Below are positions 16,890-24,622 of a stretch of 46,317 nt of DNA, piece after piece; the stretch's first letter is position 1, and every line of letters begins with the position of its first letter. Position numbers and translations under genes: made by a program. Origin of the DNA: Thiobacillus denitrificans (GTDB lineage: Bacteria > Pseudomonadota > Gammaproteobacteria > Burkholderiales > Thiobacillaceae); the NCBI GenBank assembly GCA_002403375.1, contig DHHQ01000003.1, positions 1 through 46,317 on the forward strand, written 5' to 3'. A model generated the notes under the pieces. The model did no database searches, was not told the DNA's origin, and was given only the letters and a program-made list of their open reading frames with translations.

Positions 16890-16961
16890 CGGCAACTGAC
16901 ACTGCGCTCCGAGGGAGCTGCGCGAAACGGCGCGTAGCGCCCCTGAGCTTGAACGTTGGAC
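16890..16961 (+). repeat. attC-like site 1 (integron recombination site)
   Basis: Ends in the core GTTGGAC (16955-16961), matching GTTRRRY. CAAC 16893-16896 pairs with GTTG 16955-16958. The L arm GCTC(16906-16909)-cg-AGGG(16912-16915) pairs with CCCT-GAGC (16941-16948), leaving CG extrahelical. An inner stem GCTGCGC/GCGTAGC caps it. The right end, CCCCTGAGCTTGAACGTT, is typical of chromosomal attC sites as I remember them. Confidence 0.65.
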
Positions 16962-16982
16962 ACTCCACTTTCGGAGCATGTG

Positions 16983-17411
16983 ATGGACTTGAGACGATTT
17001 GGGGTTGCAGTATTTGCGATATTCATTTTCGCCCTGCTGTGGAACGGGCTTGTCCACATGGTGCTTCTCAAGGAGGCCAGTCTGGCTCTTGAGGGGGTGG
17101 CACGGCCCGCAGCGGAACGGAATATGGCGCTTGGCCTTTTGCTGACCGCTGGCGTGGCGATTCTTTTCGTCTATTCGTATGTTTCGTTTGTCCGTACGCC
17201 GGGTGTCAAGCGGGCACTCGGTCATGGTGTGTTCTTTGCGTTCCTGGCGGGGCTGTTCGTCGACTTGAATCAATTCCTTCTGTATCCGATTCCCGGTTCG
17301 CTAGCCGCTGCCTGGTTCCTTTTCGGCTTCATCGAATTCTGCATTTATGGCGTTCTCGTGTCCTGGCTATATCCCGTTGCTGCAGGTGCGGTGGCCGTGG
17401 GTCGGCCATGA
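16983..17411 (+). CDS. Cassette ORF 2: four-helix membrane protein
   Basis: 142 residues from ATG 16983, with a CGGAG sequence eleven bases upstream. Four hydrophobic helices: about residues 5-28, 51-70, 80-98 and 107-132. The sequence is otherwise unremarkable (LYPIPGSLAAAWFLFGFIEFC near the end). Family not recognised; function unknown. It lies between two attC-like folds, in the same orientation as the other cassette ORFs, and has lower GC than the chromosome around it. Confidence 0.75.
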   Translation: MDLRRFGVAVFAIFIFALLWNGLVHMVLLKEASLALEGVARPAAERNMALGLLLTAGVAILFVYSYVSFVRTPGVKRALGHGVFFAFLAGLFVDLNQFLLYPIPGSLAAAWFLFGFIEFCIYGVLVSWLYPVAAGAVAVGRP

Positions 17412-17449
17412 AGTGCGCAGGGTTGCCGAAGACAGCGCGTGACAACACG

Positions 17450-17511
17450 CGTGAACGCGGATGCCCGAAACGCGGGACTCCGTTCCGCGCGGGTCAGGCG
17501 GGTCGTTAGGC
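17450..17511 (+). repeat. attC-like site 2
   Basis: Ends in the textbook core GTTAGGC (17505-17511). AACG 17454-17457 pairs with CGTT 17504-17507; after an unpaired spacer, TGCCCG (17462-17467) pairs with CGGG-t-CA (17490-17496), with AAA and T extrahelical; a terminal stem CGCGG/CCGCG (17471-17475 with 17485-17489) closes it. Confidence 0.6.
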
Positions 17512-17533
17512 ACTGGGAGCACGGGGAAATACG

Positions 17534-18034
17534 ATGGGCGGGCACCTCCTCCACACCGAAATCGAGATCAACGCTTCGGCCGACCGCGTGTGGACCGTGT
17601 TGTCCGGCTTCGACGCCTATTCAGAGTGGAACCCCTTCATCAAATCCGTCGTCGGGCTGCCTGTGCAAGGGGCGCGGCTTCGGATCGTCATCCAGCCTGG
17701 CGGAGCCAAGGCCATGCGCTTTTCTCCCAGGGTCCTCGCTGCGGAACCAGGGAAGGAACTTAGATGGCTCGGTCACCTGATGGTGCCCGGCATATTCGAT
17801 GGCGAACACCGCTTCATGATCGAATCACTATCGGACAGCAAGGTTCGATTCGAGCAGAGTGAACGGTTCAACGGCCTTCTCGTGGGGCCACTGCGTGCCA
17901 GCCTGGATCGGGATACCAGGCGTGGATTCGAAGAAATGAACCAGGCCCTCAAAGCGCGGGCAGAGGAAGTACCAGGGGTGCCCCACACAACGGCATGGAG
18001 CTCGCCGCGGCGCATGCCTGGCGTTGGGCGATAA
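17534..18034 (+). CDS. Cassette ORF 3: SRPBCC-fold protein
   Basis: 166 residues; ACGGGGAAATACG precedes the ATG. SRPBCC/polyketide cyclase-like: EIEINASADRVWTVLSGFDAYSEWNPF, then strands LRIVIQPGG, GKELRWLGHL, HRFMIESLSDSKVRFEQSE and a last helix FEEMNQALKARAEE. It has a family ligand pocket but no known substrate. No stop codon falls before the following attC-like fold, so the last roughly 20 residues (VPGVPHTTAWSSPRRMPGVGR) are encoded by the recombination site itself and the stop TAA lies just after the core. It is the second SRPBCC gene in this array. Confidence 0.8.
   Translation: MGGHLLHTEIEINASADRVWTVLSGFDAYSEWNPFIKSVVGLPVQGARLRIVIQPGGAKAMRFSPRVLAAEPGKELRWLGHLMVPGIFDGEHRFMIESLSDSKVRFEQSERFNGLLVGPLRASLDRDTRRGFEEMNQALKARAEEVPGVPHTTAWSSPRRMPGVGR
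17981..18029 (+). repeat. attC-like site 3 (short)
   Basis: Ends in core GTTGGGC (18023-18029). CAACG (17988-17992) pairs with CGTTG (18022-18026), and GCATG (17993-17997) with CATGC (18013-18017); CTGG (18018-18021) is unpaired on one side only, as in attC folds. The loop is GC-rich. At about 49 bases it is at the short end for such sites. Confidence 0.55.
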
Positions 18035-18036
18035 CG

Positions 18037-18291
18037 ATGCTCACGCTCGCGAAGATTCGTGTGTACCGGAAGTACGGGGGCGATATGGATGGCTGGGCCC
18101 GAACGAAGAACCCGGACGACTGCTCGCTCATAACGGACGATGAGTGGCTCTTGATCGATTCCCTCGTACAGAAGCTGACGCTTGTGAAGAACGGCAAGGC
18201 CTCGCCTGCGTACGCGAAGCGAATATCGGTTGAGCTGCATCGACGTGTCGAAAGCGAGGAGGCCATCAACGAACTCATGGAACTCGTCTAG
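18037..18291 (+). CDS. Cassette ORF 4: small hypothetical protein
   Basis: 84 residues from ATG 18037, which follows the attC-like core by only seven bases, leaving no room for a normal leader, as is usual in cassettes. Composition is helical and charged (LAKIRVYRKYGGDMDGWAR, DDEWLLIDSLVQKLTLVKNG, RISVELHRRVESEEAINELM). I recall similar small proteins of unknown function near mobile elements, but cannot name a family. No attC was identified after it, so the right end of the array may be broken. Confidence 0.7.
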   Translation: MLTLAKIRVYRKYGGDMDGWARTKNPDDCSLITDDEWLLIDSLVQKLTLVKNGKASPAYAKRISVELHRRVESEEAINELMELV

Positions 18292-18365
18292 CCCTGCGCT
18301 CCATCCGACGCCAGAAGGGTTTTCGCCTGTTTGGCGCAACCGGGCTTTCCGTTACCGGTAGTCCC

Positions 18366-18521
18366 TTGGCCGCACAGCGCAACGCCGACAAGTACGGGTA
18401 TTTCCTCGTCGGCGTGGTCGTCCTTGCTGCCCTATGGTTTTTCGCCGGTCGTGCGATTTCAACCGATGCCGCAGCCGCCGTGGTGACGCAGGGGGGCATG
18501 GAAAGTGAACCTCGGACCTAA
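18366..18521 (+). pseudogene. Possible gene remnant with one membrane helix
   Basis: The frame ending at TAA 18521 reads NADKYGYFLVGVVVLAALWFFAGRA, a protein-like basic start and membrane helix, then a short polar tail. The only start in a sensible place is TTG 18366 without a ribosome site, and the frame stays open upstream into the end of cassette ORF 4. It looks like the tail of a truncated gene, or an unusual tiny membrane protein. Confidence 0.3.
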
Positions 18522-18574
18522 TGTTGATTATGCTTAGAAGGCAGATGCAAATTCGCCAGTTGGGAGGACAGACC

Positions 18575-19471
18575 ATGTCATGTGCCCGTTCCGGTCCGCT
18601 GACCGGATACCGCTTCATCCTTGTTTTTCTCGCGTCACTGGTCGCGAGCCTGGGGTTCGCCGCCGACAAGGACTCGGCCAGCGGTGAGCTGGTCAGCTTC
18701 GTCCGCGACGCAGCCGCGCTTGTCGAGCAGGAGGGGGAGGCAGCCTTTCCGAAGTTTCGCGAGGCAGGTGGCAAGTGGTTTCACGATGACGAGTATGTCT
18801 TCATCTGGGGCCTGGACGGGATGCGTTACGTCTACCCTCCGGACCCTTCGGGCGAGGGAGAGAACATGCGGCGACTCAAGGACGTGAAGGGCAAGCCGAT
18901 CGGCGAGTGGTTCATCGCCAGGGCGGCTGGCCCCGGCCACGAGGGTTGGGTGCACTACCAATGGCCCCGTCCGGGCGAGATCTTTCCGGTCTGGAAGAGC
19001 ACCTACGTGCAGGGCGCCGTCGCCCCGTCGGGCAAGGCCTACGTGGTGGGGGCGGGACGCTACAACATGCCTCTCGAGGAGGCGTTCGTCGTTGCGCTCG
19101 TCGACGAGGCATGCGGCATGCTGAAGACGGAAGGCAGGCAGGGCTTTTCGCGCCTGAAGGACGAAACCGGTGAGTTCGTCTTCATGGACACCTACGTGTT
19201 CGTGGTCGCCCTGAACGGCACCGAATACGTCAATCCCGCCTTCCCGAGCCTGGAGGGCAGGAACCTGCTCGACTACAAGGACGCTGCCGGGAATTTCCTG
19301 GTCAGGCAGATGATCGAGAAGACCGAGAAGACCGGCAGCGCCTGGGTAGCGTACTACTGGCCCCGGCCGGGTTCCGCGGAGCAGGTGGAGAAGCGGGCCT
19401 ACGTTCGCCGTGTCCTGGTCGGCGGGGAAGTGCTCATCGTCGGCGCAGGCCTGTACGCCGGCTCGGAGTAG
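18575..19471 (+). CDS. Exported tandem single-Cache domain protein
   Basis: 298 residues from ATG 18575, preceded by GGGAGGACAGACC; the ATG at 18521 lacks a ribosome site. A signal peptide (about residues 1-29, FILVFLASLVASLGFAADK) is followed by two related sCache_2-type units, roughly 30-165 and 170-295. Each shows the pattern D-x-Y-V-F (DEYVFIWGLDGMRYVYPP; DTYVFVVALNGTEYVNPA) and a W-V-x-Y-x-W-P-R-P strand. No transmembrane signalling module follows, so it is a free periplasmic ligand binder, perhaps a chemosensory or transport helper. Partner unknown. Confidence 0.85.
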   Translation: MSCARSGPLTGYRFILVFLASLVASLGFAADKDSASGELVSFVRDAAALVEQEGEAAFPKFREAGGKWFHDDEYVFIWGLDGMRYVYPPDPSGEGENMRRLKDVKGKPIGEWFIARAAGPGHEGWVHYQWPRPGEIFPVWKSTYVQGAVAPSGKAYVVGAGRYNMPLEEAFVVALVDEACGMLKTEGRQGFSRLKDETGEFVFMDTYVFVVALNGTEYVNPAFPSLEGRNLLDYKDAAGNFLVRQMIEKTEKTGSAWVAYYWPRPGSAEQVEKRAYVRRVLVGGEVLIVGAGLYAGSE

Positions 19472-19645
19472 CGGCATTGAAGCGCATCGGCAAGAGGAGA
19501 CGCCGCTCGATTCTGGCTGATCCTTCGTCTCCTTCCGGCGTGGCATTGGGTCCTCTGGGCCAAGGCACCGCCGGTTGCGGTTTGCCAGTGAAGCGGGGAC
19601 TCTTCGAACGTGAGCCCGCCACCCCATGACAGGTAGCTTGTGAAG

Positions 19646-19837
19646 ATGGACGCCGACCGACTCGCCGATGCCGTGCGCGCCGCCTGCCTCGAGGCGGCTG
19701 CGGCCGCCTACGAGAGCGCGGGCGTGCAGGGGCTGTGCGAGGCGGGCCGCTGGGAAGCCGCGGTGGGCGCGATCCAGTCGCTCGACCTGCGCGCGCTCGT
19801 ACGCGAGCTCGAGGCCGCGGACCGCCGGCCCGACTGA
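19646..19837 (+). CDS. Small Ala-rich conserved hypothetical
   Basis: 63 residues from ATG 19646 (GTG 19640 is an alternative). It is predicted to be wholly helical: DADRLADAVRAACLEAAAAAY, GLCEAGRWEAAVGAIQSLDLRALVREL. I recall similar short proteins in betaproteobacteria, but no function. Two cysteines are present with no evident metal motif. It is the first of a run of co-directed genes. Confidence 0.6.
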   Translation: MDADRLADAVRAACLEAAAAAYESAGVQGLCEAGRWEAAVGAIQSLDLRALVRELEAADRRPD

Positions 19838-20004
19838 ACCGCGCGCGGCCCAGGCAGCGCGCCCGCCGGGGCACCCCTCGCCCGCTCCCGATTCACGGCG
19901 CGCCCTTCATTTGTCCCCGCCTTCTGCCGTTAGCGCTTGCTGGAGTGCCAGGCGCCGTGGCGGGCCTTTGAATCGCCACTTTCAAGAAAACCAAGGGAGA
20001 AACA

Positions 20005-20352
20005 ATGGAAAACGTGGCCGTCGCCAACGCAGAAATCGAAAAATCGGCGAAATCGCTCACCACCCTCATCTACGTGCTGTATGCCGTGTCGTTCCTCGTC
20101 GGCATCACGGCGATCGTGGCGATCGTGATGAACTATCTCAAGAAGGGCGACGTCGCCGGCACCTTCCTGGAGAGCCATTTCCGCTGGCAGATCCGCACCT
20201 TCTGGTTCGGGCTGCTGTGGTCTGTGGTGGGCGGCTTCCTGCTGGCCGTCGTGGTCGGCTGGGCGGTGCTTTTCGCCAACTTCGTCTGGATGATCTACCG
20301 CATCGCCAAGGGCTTCCTGCGCCTCAACGACAACAAGCCGATGTACGCCTGA
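20005..20352 (+). CDS. Membrane protein, DUF4870-like
   Basis: 115 residues preceded by AAGGGAGAAACA. Three hydrophobic segments: residues 19-44, 69-90 and a partly overlapping 80-100. The conserved-looking HFRWQIRTFWFGLLW and MIYRIAKGFLRLND segments resemble DUF4870/TIGR-type small membrane proteins found in many betaproteobacteria. Role unknown. The following gene, also a small membrane protein, may be its partner. Confidence 0.75.
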   Translation: MENVAVANAEIEKSAKSLTTLIYVLYAVSFLVGITAIVAIVMNYLKKGDVAGTFLESHFRWQIRTFWFGLLWSVVGGFLLAVVVGWAVLFANFVWMIYRIAKGFLRLNDNKPMYA

Positions 20353-20451
20353 ACGGCAAGCGAACGGGCTGGCGGAAGCGGACCGCGTCCGTTCCCGCCG
20401 GCCTGCCGGTTTTGTCTCGACGCCTCATCCACACAACGAAGGAGAAACACG

Positions 20452-20877
20452 ATGCAGGAAGTGAACTACGCGGGATTCTGGATACGCACCGGAGCCGCGC
20501 TCATCGACACGCTGCTGATCATGCTGGTCACCCTGCCGCTGCTGGTGGCGATCTACGGCTGGGCCTACTTCGACGCGGAGCAGACCGGGATCGTCGCCGG
20601 CCCGGCCGATTTCCTGATCTCGTGGGTGCTGCCCGCGGTGGCGGTGATCGCGTTCTGGATCGTCAAGCAGGCGACGCCCGGCAAGATGGTGGTCTCGACC
20701 AGGATCGTCGACGCCGAATCGGGCGAGCCCGCGGGCGCCGGCCAACTGGTCGGCCGCTACCTCGCCTATTTCGTCGCGACGATTCCGCTCGGCCTCGGCA
20801 TCCTGTGGGTCGCCTTCGACAAGAAGAAGCAGGGCTGGCACGACAAGCTCGCCGGCACCGTCGTCGTCCGCACCTGA
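20452..20877 (+). CDS. RDD family membrane protein
   Basis: 141 residues; ATG follows GAAGGAGAAACACG. The RDD signature is visible: YAGFWIRTGAALIDTLLI (Arg and Asp), then TPGKMVVSTRIVDAESGE and the closing DKKKQGWHDKLAGTVVV. Three to four helices (14-37, 50-70, 100-120). Function unclear; some RDD proteins act in ion transport. Confidence 0.85.
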   Translation: MQEVNYAGFWIRTGAALIDTLLIMLVTLPLLVAIYGWAYFDAEQTGIVAGPADFLISWVLPAVAVIAFWIVKQATPGKMVVSTRIVDAESGEPAGAGQLVGRYLAYFVATIPLGLGILWVAFDKKKQGWHDKLAGTVVVRT

Positions 20878-20998
20878 CCGCCGCCTGATCCGGCGCCTTC
20901 CGGGCGCCGGCCTCTTTGCCGGGGCGGTTCGCTGCGCCCCGCCGTCTCCCCTCCTCCTCCCGCTCCTCGCGCATGCGGCCTGTACTAGGCTGAAGCGG

Positions 20999-21370
20999 AT
21001 GGACATCCGCATCAGGCGCGTCTACGAGGCGCCCTCCCCCGACGACGGCACGCGCGTGCTGGTCGACCGGCTGTGGCCGCGCGGGCTCGGCAAGGACAAG
21101 GCCCAGGTCGACCTGTGGCTGAAGGAGGCGGCGCCGAGCACCGAACTGCGCAAATGGTTCGACCACGACCCGGACAAGTGGGAAGAATTCCGGCAACGCT
21201 ACCGGCAGGAACTGGCCTTGCAGCCTGCGGCGCTTGCGCGCCTCGCCGAGCTCGCCGGCGCAGGGCGGGTGACGCTGCTGTTCGGCGCGAAGGAAGCGCG
21301 CTTCAACAATGCCGCGGCGCTGAGGGCTTTCCTGCTGGGCGAGCGCGGATCCGGCCCGGACGCGCAATAA
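20999..21370 (+). CDS. DUF488 family protein, YeaO-like
   Basis: 123 residues with the family landmarks RVYEAPSPDDGTRVLVDRLWPRG near the start, DLWLKEAAPSTELRKWFDHDP in the middle, and VTLLFGAKEARFNNA near the end. Cytoplasmic, no known activity. ATG 21001 is also possible in principle but the ATG at 20999 starts the conserved core (MDIRIRRVY). It precedes the lipocalin gene by 30 bases. Confidence 0.85.
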   Translation: MDIRIRRVYEAPSPDDGTRVLVDRLWPRGLGKDKAQVDLWLKEAAPSTELRKWFDHDPDKWEEFRQRYRQELALQPAALARLAELAGAGRVTLLFGAKEARFNNAAALRAFLLGERGSGPDAQ

Positions 21371-21400
21371 TGGGCTTTTCCTGAAAGCGGACCGACGACC

Positions 21401-21922
21401 ATGAAGCGTTTTCTCCTGCCTGCGCTCGCCGCACTCGCGCTGACCGCGTGCAAGGCTCCCGATGCGCCGCTGCCCACGGTCGCGGCCGTCGACCTCGAGC
21501 GCTACTACGGCACCTGGCACGAGATCGCGCGCCTGCCGAACCGCTTCCAATCGATGTGCGCCTCCGACATCCGCGCGACCTACCGCGCGGACGGCGACAA
21601 CGTGTCGGTGCTGAACGAGTGCCGCACGGCGGACGGCAAGCTGGAGCAGGCCGACGGCGTCGCCAGGGTGGTGGCGGGCAGCCAGGGCGCCAAGCTGCGG
21701 GTGAGCTTCTTCCGCCCGTTCTACGGCGACTATTGGGTGCTCGACCTCGACCCCGCGTACCGCTGGGTGCTGGTCGGCGAGCCGCGCCGCAAGTACGCCT
21801 GGGTACTGGCACGCGACCCCGAGCTCGACGACGCGACGCTCGACGCGCTGCTGACGCGGGCCGCCGCACTCGGCTTCGACCGCGAGGCGTTCATCCGCAC
21901 CTCGCAGGACGCGCCGCGCTGA
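21401..21922 (+). CDS. blc: Bacterial lipocalin (Blc-like lipoprotein)
   Basis: 173 residues. Signal and lipobox LTAC end at Cys17, so the mature protein is lipid-anchored, probably in the outer membrane. The lipocalin first motif is present (DLERYYGTWHEIARLPNRFQ), with later YWVLDLDPAYRWVLVGEPRRKYAWVLARDP. Blc proteins bind fatty acids and lysophospholipids in envelope stress. The stop is six bases before the macrodomain start, so the two are likely one transcript. Confidence 0.9.
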   Translation: MKRFLLPALAALALTACKAPDAPLPTVAAVDLERYYGTWHEIARLPNRFQSMCASDIRATYRADGDNVSVLNECRTADGKLEQADGVARVVAGSQGAKLRVSFFRPFYGDYWVLDLDPAYRWVLVGEPRRKYAWVLARDPELDDATLDALLTRAAALGFDREAFIRTSQDAPR

Positions 21923-21927
21923 AGCCC

Positions 21928-22437
21928 ATGCCCGCCACCCTGCGCACGCTCCAGGCCGACATCACGATGCTCGCGGTCGACGCCATCGTCAACGCCGCCA
22001 ATTCCTCGCTGCTCGGCGGCGGCGGCGTCGACGGCGCGATCCACCGCGCCGCCGGCCCCGAACTGCTCGAAGCCTGCCGCCCGCTCGGCGGCTGCGAGAC
22101 GGGCGACGCGAAGCTGACGCCCGGCTTCCGTCTGCCTGCCCGCTACGTGATCCACACGGTCGGCCCGGTGTGGCACGGCGGCGGCCACGGCGAAGCCGAA
22201 CTGCTGGCGTCGTGCTACCGCCGCGCGCTCGAGGTCGCGGCGCAGCACGGCGTGCGCACGCTGGCGTTCCCGAGCATCAGCACCGGCGCCTACGGCTACC
22301 CGTTCGCACAGGCGGCGGCGATCGCGGTGGCGACGGTGCGCGCCGCAGTGCAGCAGTTTCCGGACCTCGACGAAGTGATCTTCTGCTGCCACTCGGCGGC
22401 CGACCTCGCGGTCTACCAGGCACTGCTGTCCGACTGA
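21928..22437 (+). CDS. Macrodomain protein, O-acetyl-ADP-ribose deacetylase type
   Basis: 169 residues forming a single macrodomain. Diagnostic pieces: LQADITMLAVDAIVNAANSSL near the start, GGGGVDGAIHRAAG (catalytic loop), and SISTGAYGYPFAQAA. YmdB-type enzymes hydrolyse O-acetyl-ADP-ribose and remove ADP-ribose from acidic residues. Start ATG 21928 is six bases after the lipocalin stop. Confidence 0.92.
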   Translation: MPATLRTLQADITMLAVDAIVNAANSSLLGGGGVDGAIHRAAGPELLEACRPLGGCETGDAKLTPGFRLPARYVIHTVGPVWHGGGHGEAELLASCYRRALEVAAQHGVRTLAFPSISTGAYGYPFAQAAAIAVATVRAAVQQFPDLDEVIFCCHSAADLAVYQALLSD

Positions 22438-22442
22438 ATCCG

Positions 22443-23063
22443 ATGGACGTGGTGCTGATCCACGGCATGGGTCGCACGCCGCTGTCGATGCTGCGGCTGC
22501 GCCATCGCCTGCGGCGGGCCGGCCACCGGGCGATCCTGTTCGGCTATTCGCCGACCTTCGAGACGCTCGACGGCGCGACGACGCGGCTGGTCGGCAGGAT
22601 CGAACGCCGGACGGCGGGCGATTACGCGCTGGTCGGTCATTCGCTCGGCAGTGTGATCATCCGCAACGCGCTCGGCAGGCTGCGCGAGCGGCCGCCCGTC
22701 GCGTGCTGCTTCCTTGCGCCGCCGATGGTCGCCTGCAAGGCGGCGCGGTTTTTTTCTCGATTTTGGCTATACAGGGTAGTGATGGGTGAAATGGGCCAGC
22801 TGCTCGCCGACGAGGGCTTCATGGCGCGGCTGCCGCTGCCGGCGGTGCCGACCCGCGTCTACGCCGGCACCGGCGGCCCGCGCGCCAGCTGGCTGCCGTT
22901 CGGGACGGCGCCCAACGACGTCATCCTGAGCGTCGCCGAGGCGACCGGCCGCTTCGCCGGCAGCGTCGTCGAGGTGCCGGCCATCCACACCTTCATCATG
23001 CATTCGAAGCCGGTCGCCGCCGACATCGCCGGCTTCCTCGAATCAACCATCCAGGCGGGGTGA
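22443..23063 (+). CDS. Alpha/beta hydrolase, lipase-like
   Basis: 206 residues beginning directly with the first strand and oxyanion loop (MDVVLIHGMGRTPLSM). Nucleophile elbow GHSLG near residue 65; a candidate catalytic His in VPAIHTFIMHS near the C-terminus. No signal peptide. Starts five bases after the macrodomain stop. The substrate is unknown; it resembles short PGAP1/lipase-type serine hydrolases. Confidence 0.8.
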   Translation: MDVVLIHGMGRTPLSMLRLRHRLRRAGHRAILFGYSPTFETLDGATTRLVGRIERRTAGDYALVGHSLGSVIIRNALGRLRERPPVACCFLAPPMVACKAARFFSRFWLYRVVMGEMGQLLADEGFMARLPLPAVPTRVYAGTGGPRASWLPFGTAPNDVILSVAEATGRFAGSVVEVPAIHTFIMHSKPVAADIAGFLESTIQAG

Positions 23064-23083
23064 TCCCGCCGCGAGGAGCACGC

Positions 23084-23482
23084 ATGGAACCTCGCATCAG
23101 CCTCGTTACCCTCGGCGTCGCCGACCTCGACCGCGCCGTCCGCTTCTACGAGGACTGCCTCGGCCTGCCGCGGCTGCCGACGCCGCCGTCGGTCGCCTTC
23201 TTCGAACTCGGCAGGACCTGGCTCGCGCTATGGGCGCGCGAGAGCCTCGCCGCCGACGCCGGGGTGGCGTCCGAGGGCGCCGGCTTCGGCGGCTTCGCGC
23301 TGGCGCACAACGTGCGCTCGCCGGCCGAGGTCGACGCGCTGCTGGCGCGCGTCGCCGCATGCGGCGGCACCGTCACCAAGCCCGGCCACCCGACCGACTG
23401 GGGCGGCTACGCCGGCTACTTCGCCGACCCCGACGGCTTCCTCTGGGAAGTCGCGCACAACCCGGAGTTCCCGCATGTCTGA
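23084..23482 (+). CDS. VOC/glyoxalase-like protein
   Basis: 132 residues from ATG 23084, with CGAGGAGCACGC upstream. One vicinal-oxygen-chelate unit in beta-alpha-beta order: SLVTLGVADLDRAVRFYEDCLGL, then GYAGYFADPDGFLWEVAHNPE with a candidate metal Glu. Many such proteins are thiol transferases or dioxygenases, and no substrate can be assigned. It overlaps the methyltransferase start by eight bases. Confidence 0.83.
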   Translation: MEPRISLVTLGVADLDRAVRFYEDCLGLPRLPTPPSVAFFELGRTWLALWARESLAADAGVASEGAGFGGFALAHNVRSPAEVDALLARVAACGGTVTKPGHPTDWGGYAGYFADPDGFLWEVAHNPEFPHV

Positions 23483-24113
23483 GCCCGCCCGCCACGCCAG
23501 CTGGTACGACCGCCACCTGCTGCCGCACCTGATCGACTTCGCCTGCGGCATGAAGCCGGTCAGCCGCCAGCGCGAACTGGTGGTGCCGCAGGCACAGGGG
23601 CGCGTGCTCGAGGTCGGCATCGGCACCGGGCTCAACATGCCGTTCTACGACCGCGCCCGGGTCCGCTACATCATCGGCGTCGACCCGGCGCTGCAGATGC
23701 ACCGGCTGGCGGCGAAGCGCGTCGCCCGCGCCGGCATCGACGTCGAGCTGGTCGGCGTCGAGGCCGAGACGATCCCGCTCGACGACGCCAGCATCGACAC
23801 CGTCGTTTCCACCTATACGCTGTGCACGATCCCCGACCCCCTCGCCGCGCTGCGGGAAATGCGCCGCGTGCTCGCACCGGACGGCCGGCTGCTGTTCTGC
23901 GAGCACGGCCGCGCGCCCGACGAGAACGTGCTGCGCTGGCAGCAAAGGCTGACGCCGCACTGGCGGAAGATCGCCGGCGGCTGCCACCTCGACCGCGACA
24001 TCCCCGGCCTGCTCGAACAGGCCGGCTTCCGCTGCGACGCCCTGCAGACCCGCTACCTGCCCGGGCCGCGGCCGCTGACCTACCACTACTGGGGCACGGC
24101 GGTGGCGGCGTAG
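23475..24113 (+). CDS. SAM-dependent methyltransferase, METTL7-like
   Basis: 212 residues, class I Rossmann methyltransferase. SAM motif I: GRVLEVGIGTGLNMPFYD; acidic loop after strand 2: IGVDPALQM; motif IV-like DTVVSTYTLCTIPDP; post motif APDGRLLFCEHG. The N-terminus (WYDRHLLPHLIDFACGMKP) is family-typical. Related proteins methylate thiols or lipids; target unknown here. Overlap with the VOC gene suggests coupled translation. Confidence 0.85.
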   Translation: MSEPARHASWYDRHLLPHLIDFACGMKPVSRQRELVVPQAQGRVLEVGIGTGLNMPFYDRARVRYIIGVDPALQMHRLAAKRVARAGIDVELVGVEAETIPLDDASIDTVVSTYTLCTIPDPLAALREMRRVLAPDGRLLFCEHGRAPDENVLRWQQRLTPHWRKIAGGCHLDRDIPGLLEQAGFRCDALQTRYLPGPRPLTYHYWGTAVAA

Positions 24114-24144
24114 CGAGCCGCGCCCCGCTTCGAAAGGAGACGCC

Positions 24145-24552
24145 ATGAACAGGCAGCTATTCGTCAACCTCCCGGTCGGCGACCTCGAACGCTCGAAGGC
24201 CTTCTTCGCCACGCTGGGTTTCGGATTCGAGCCGAAGTTCACCGACGAGAACGCGGCGTGCATGATCGTCGGCGACAACGTCCACGTCATGCTGCTGGTC
24301 GAGCGCTTCTTCAGGACCTTCACCCGCAAGGCGCTGTGCGACGCGAAGACGAGCACCGAGGTGCTGGTGGCGCTGAGCTGCGAGAACCGCGCCGAGGTCG
24401 ACCGCCTGGCCGACCAGGCGGTCGCGGCGGGCGGGCGCATCGCGCGCGACCCCGAGGACCACGGCTTCATGTACGAGCGCGCCTTCGAGGACCTCGACGG
24501 CCACATCTGGGAAGCGTTCTACATGGAGCCCGACGCCGCGCCGGCCGCCTGA
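24145..24552 (+). CDS. VOC-family lactoylglutathione lyase-like protein
   Basis: 135 residues preceded by GAAAGGAGACGCC. Two half-modules: FVNLPVGDLERSKAFFATLGF and GFMYERAFEDLDGHIWEAFYM, the pattern of the extradiol dioxygenase-like/YaeR-type VOC group. No metal ligand set can be confirmed by eye except the final Glu. Follows the methyltransferase by 31 bases. Confidence 0.85.
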   Translation: MNRQLFVNLPVGDLERSKAFFATLGFGFEPKFTDENAACMIVGDNVHVMLLVERFFRTFTRKALCDAKTSTEVLVALSCENRAEVDRLADQAVAAGGRIARDPEDHGFMYERAFEDLDGHIWEAFYMEPDAAPAA

Positions 24553-24622
24553 GCCGCACCGCCTGCTGCGCCGCGGCGGGCGATCTGGCATGCTGGCTGG
24601 CCCGACACCGACATCCGACGCC

